Source of the DNA: Sulfuriferula multivorans
GTDB taxonomy: Bacteria; Pseudomonadota; Gammaproteobacteria; Burkholderiales; Thiobacillaceae
NCBI GenBank assembly: GCA_010365175.1
Contig: JAAFGW010000030.1
Coordinates: forward strand, 1-15,964
DNA: 15,964 nt
Direction: 5' to 3'
A model generated the notes under the pieces. It had not been told where the DNA came from. It saw only the letters and a list, made by a program, of their open reading frames with translations, and did not search any database. Positions 13,951-15,964 of the stretch are shown in pieces; the stretch's first letter is position 1; every line of letters starts with the position of its first letter. The position numbers and the translations under genes were made by a program.

Positions 13951-14582
13951 TGCGTCAGCACCTGCCCGGCCATGTTGTTTTCGGCCAGTTTCACTGCAGC
14001 CGCAACAGCAGCAGCACGTGTTGGGTAGGGTCCCACTCGAACACGCGTCAAATTTCCAACTTTGTCGGTAAACGCAGGCAAGCCGGCTTTGGCTGCGCGT
14101 GATTTCAGTTCTTCAGCCTTGGTGGCATCAGACAGGGCAGCCAGTTGCACCACGAACACGTTGCTAACAGCAGCAGGTTTTGCGGGAGGCTCAGGCGCCG
14201 CAACAGGTTTCACCGAGGCGGGTTTGGGATTGGATTTTGGCGTTTCAGGTTTGGGCGTTTCAGGCTTGACCGTTACAGGTTTGGGCGCGGGCTTGGGCTC
14301 AGGTTTTTGGGCCGGGGCTGGGGCGGGTTGCTCCACGGGTTGCGGCAAGACTGCGGGTTCAGCAACCTCGACGGGTTCGTTCTGGGGTGTCGGTGCCGCC
14401 GTTAGCGTTGGCGAAGGTGTGGGTTTGGCTGCCATGTGAACCGCCAGCAAACTTGCAGGCGGCGGTTCGTCTTCCAGTAACAGCGGCAACACGATCACTG
14501 CAAGCAGCGTCAGAGCAACCGCACCAATCAGACGGCGGCGGGCGCGGCGTTTAAGGTCATTTTCATTGCTGGGTAGCGGCAT
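13947..14582 (-). CDS. dedD: SPOR-domain cell-division-type protein (DedD-like)
   Basis: The protein is built of a short cytoplasmic basic segment (KRRARRR), one transmembrane helix (about residues 18-36, LIGAVALTLLAVIVLPLLL), a long Pro/Lys/Ala/Glu-rich periplasmic linker, and a C-terminal SPOR domain (about 138-211: VFVVQLAALSDATKAEELKS then VRVGPYPTRAAA). SPOR domains bind denuded glycan strands at the division septum; DedD of E. coli has this layout and the same place between folC and cvpA. I chose ATG at 14582 because it puts the KRRARRR segment ten residues in, as in relatives. A longer frame to 14663 adds 27 residues and overlaps folC by 101 bases. With the chosen start the overlap with folC is 20 bases. 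No clear ribosome site is seen. Confidence 0.9.
   Translation of the reverse strand: MPLPSNENDLKRRARRRLIGAVALTLLAVIVLPLLLEDEPPPASLLAVHMAAKPTPSPTLTAAPTPQNEPVEVAEPAVLPQPVEQPAPAPAQKPEPKPAPKPVTVKPETPKPETPKSNPKPASVKPVAAPEPPAKPAAVSNVFVVQLAALSDATKAEELKSRAAKAGLPAFTDKVGNLTRVRVGPYPTRAAAVAAAVKLAENNMAGQVLTQ
14219..14340 (-). repeat. Low-complexity proline/lysine repeats in the dedD linker
   Basis: The linker is coded by near-tandem units with the protein pattern KPETPKPETPKSNPKP and APAPAQKPEPKPAPKP. At DNA level the plus strand shows repeated GGTTTGGGC and GGCGTTTCAG blocks. Such DNA can expand or contract by slippage, which would alter only the reach of the SPOR domain. Confidence 0.75.
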
Positions 14583-15840
14583 GATCAAGTACGGCGGCAA
14601 CGGTGTAGAACGAACCGAAGACGAGGATTCTATCACCTTCATGCGCCGCATTTCGTGCCTCATTTAGCGCAACGATCACGTCTGGCTGTACGTAAACCGG
14701 TGTGCTACCCACATGAAGTGCCAGAATGGAGGCCAGGGCGCCAGCCTCTTGAGCACGTGGTGAGGCAGGCGTGCACGCCCACCAGGCATCAATTTCATTC
14801 GCAAGCGCAGAAAAAACAGCCCCTGCATTTTTGTCTGCCAGCATACCGACGACGGCCAGGGTACGCCCGGGGATAGCCTGCTCTTGAAGGGTGGCGGACA
14901 AGGCGCGCGCAGCTTCTGGATTGTGCGCCACATCGAGAATGACATCAGGCGCATGGGAAATCCGCTGGAACCGCCCCGGTGCCTCCGCCATAGCCACACC
15001 TTGATGGATTGCGGCCTCACTGACTGGCAAGCGAACAGAAACCATTTCCAGGGCTGCCAACGCACCTGCGGCATTACCCAACTGATACGAGCCCGCCAGA
15101 GTTGGCAGCGGCAGTGTGGCCCAGGTCTGCGAGGGTCCACGATACGTCCAGTGACCGGTCTCCCGCTGGACGAAATAATCATGGTTCACGCACTGAACAT
15201 CGGCGCCAATTTCATGCGCATGATTGAGCAGGCTGGCAGGCGGCACGGGATCAGCACAAATAGCCGGCCGACCCGACCGGTAAATGCCCGCCTTCTCGAA
15301 ACCGATCTTCTCGCGGGTGTCACCGAGATATTCCATATGGTCAAGGTCAACGCTGGTGACGATGGCTACGTCCGCATCGAACACGTTCACTGCATCCAAC
15401 CGACCCCCGAGACCCACTTCAAGAATGGCCACGTCTACGCCTGCTTCGATGAACCGGATCATCGCGCCCAGCGTGCCGAATTCAAAATAGGTGAGTGAGG
15501 TGTCGCCGCGTGCAGCGTCGACTTTTTCAAACGCCGCAACCAACTCAGTGTCCCGCGCAGCATGGCCTGAAATTCGCACCCGTTCGTTGTAGCGCAACAG
15601 GTGCGGCGAGGTATAGAGGCCCGTTCTATACCCTGCTGCAAGCAGGATGGCTTCCAAAAATGCACAGGTTGAGCCCTTGCCATTGGTGCCTCCCACGATG
15701 ATGATCGGAAAATCGGGGGCAAGCCCAAGTGCATCCTTGACCTTGCACACCCGGTCAAGGCCCAGTTCGATGGTACTGGGATGCAACTGCTCCAGCCGTG
15801 CCAGCCAACTGGCCAGTGAAAGCGTCGGAGGCGTTAACAC
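14563..15840 (-). CDS. folC: Bifunctional folylpolyglutamate/dihydrofolate synthase
   Basis: FolC adds glutamate to dihydropteroate and to folates in the cytoplasm, using ATP. The 425-residue sequence is a Mur-ligase-type enzyme. The P-loop GTNGKGS lies at 51-57, followed by GLYTSPHLLRYNERVRI. Then come YFEFGTLGAM, EVGLGGRLDAVN with the metal/omega-loop residues, VDLDHMEYLG, and FEKAGI, whose Lys is the usual carbamylation site. DVAHNPEA and the C-terminal FGSFYTVAAVL complete the family. The start is GTG at 15840. An in-frame TGA lies six codons upstream with no better start, and no Shine-Dalgarno is visible, so translation may be inefficient. The end overlaps dedD by 20 bases. It heads the folC-dedD-cvpA-purF run. 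Confidence 0.96.
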   Translation of the reverse strand: MLTPPTLSLASWLARLEQLHPSTIELGLDRVCKVKDALGLAPDFPIIIVGGTNGKGSTCAFLEAILLAAGYRTGLYTSPHLLRYNERVRISGHAARDTELVAAFEKVDAARGDTSLTYFEFGTLGAMIRFIEAGVDVAILEVGLGGRLDAVNVFDADVAIVTSVDLDHMEYLGDTREKIGFEKAGIYRSGRPAICADPVPPASLLNHAHEIGADVQCVNHDYFVQRETGHWTYRGPSQTWATLPLPTLAGSYQLGNAAGALAALEMVSVRLPVSEAAIHQGVAMAEAPGRFQRISHAPDVILDVAHNPEAARALSATLQEQAIPGRTLAVVGMLADKNAGAVFSALANEIDAWWACTPASPRAQEAGALASILALHVGSTPVYVQPDVIVALNEARNAAHEGDRILVFGSFYTVAAVLDHAATQQ

Positions 15841-15883
15841 GTCTAGTGTCGTGAGTCAGAAATATCGCAACATGAAACGGCGT

Positions 15884-15964
15884 ATTTTTTCGCATGGCGG
15901 CGTTGCTCGTCGTTGCCATAGAGCCAGCTATGTCGCCTCCTCGCGCCTTGCCCTGCGAAAAAAT
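15884..15964. repeat. Palindromic repeat element with 11-bp terminal inverted repeats
   Basis: ATTTTTTCGCA (15884-15894) is matched exactly in inverted order by TGCGAAAAAAT (15954-15964). At the centre CATAG (15917-15921) and CTATG (15928-15932) form a second inverted pair around AGCCAG. The arms between them are only partly complementary and GC-rich. The 81-base structure reaches the window edge, so it may be longer. No coding capacity was seen. The layout is that of a dispersed MITE-like palindrome inserted upstream of folC. Transcribed, it would fold into a hairpin ending in a T or A run. Confidence 0.65.

Noticed and set aside
14062..14439. Glycine-rich plus-strand frame, 125 codons
   Set aside because: It is the complement of the proline-rich linker of the DedD-like protein, which explains its Gly and Leu repeats.
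1..15964. Possible defence island, CRISPR array, prophage or novel RNA-guided system
   Set aside because: No spaced direct repeats, recombinase, nuclease-helicase or phage genes are seen. Every long stretch is explained by core metabolic and envelope genes.

Overview
The window looks like chromosome from a betaproteobacterium, most likely a Nitrosomonadales-type lineage (Gallionellaceae/Sulfuricellaceae-like). This rests on gene order and protein flavour only. The linkage folC-dedD-cvpA-purF-metZ, the pair of TPR and L,D-transpeptidase genes next to cysS, ppiB and lpxH, and a short-MlaD mla operon are all familiar from that group. GC content is moderate. Coding density is very high, and many neighbours overlap by a few bases. 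No tRNA, rRNA, CRISPR, prophage or transposase gene is visible, and no gene-free stretch exceeds about 150 bases.

Region 1 (1-4324, minus strand) is a retrograde phospholipid-transport (Mla) operon, read mlaF-mlaE-mlaD-tolC-like-mlaC-mlaB. mlaB runs off the left edge. A TolC-family outer-membrane protein gene is embedded between mlaD and mlaC, and no mlaA/vacJ is seen. Region 2 (4352-6317, minus) holds a short DUF72-like protein and cysS.

Region 3 (6364-9927, plus) starts at a compact divergent promoter region shared with cysS. It encodes a periplasmic TPR protein, an L,D-transpeptidase-family enzyme, the cyclophilin PpiB and the lipid A enzyme LpxH. The TPR protein and the transpeptidase share a C-terminal NTF2-like domain. 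The transpeptidase gene carries a 99-bp in-frame palindromic insertion bounded by a 9-bp direct repeat.

Region 4 (9922-11890, minus) is a SAM-responsive unit: promoter, SAM-II riboswitch, intrinsic terminator, metZ (homocysteine synthesis by direct sulfhydrylation), then a translationally coupled secreted protein of unknown function. Region 5 (11887-15840, minus) is folC-dedD-cvpA-purF, the classical folate/cell-envelope/purine cluster. A palindromic repeat element with perfect 11-bp terminal inverted repeats (15884-15964) lies upstream of folC and reaches the last base of the window.

Most genes are ordinary housekeeping and envelope functions. The parts worth a second look are the TolC gene in the mla operon, the layout of the SAM-II/terminator leader, the in-frame mobile palindrome in the transpeptidase gene, the paired Cds6/NTF2-domain proteins, and the miniature DUF72 protein.
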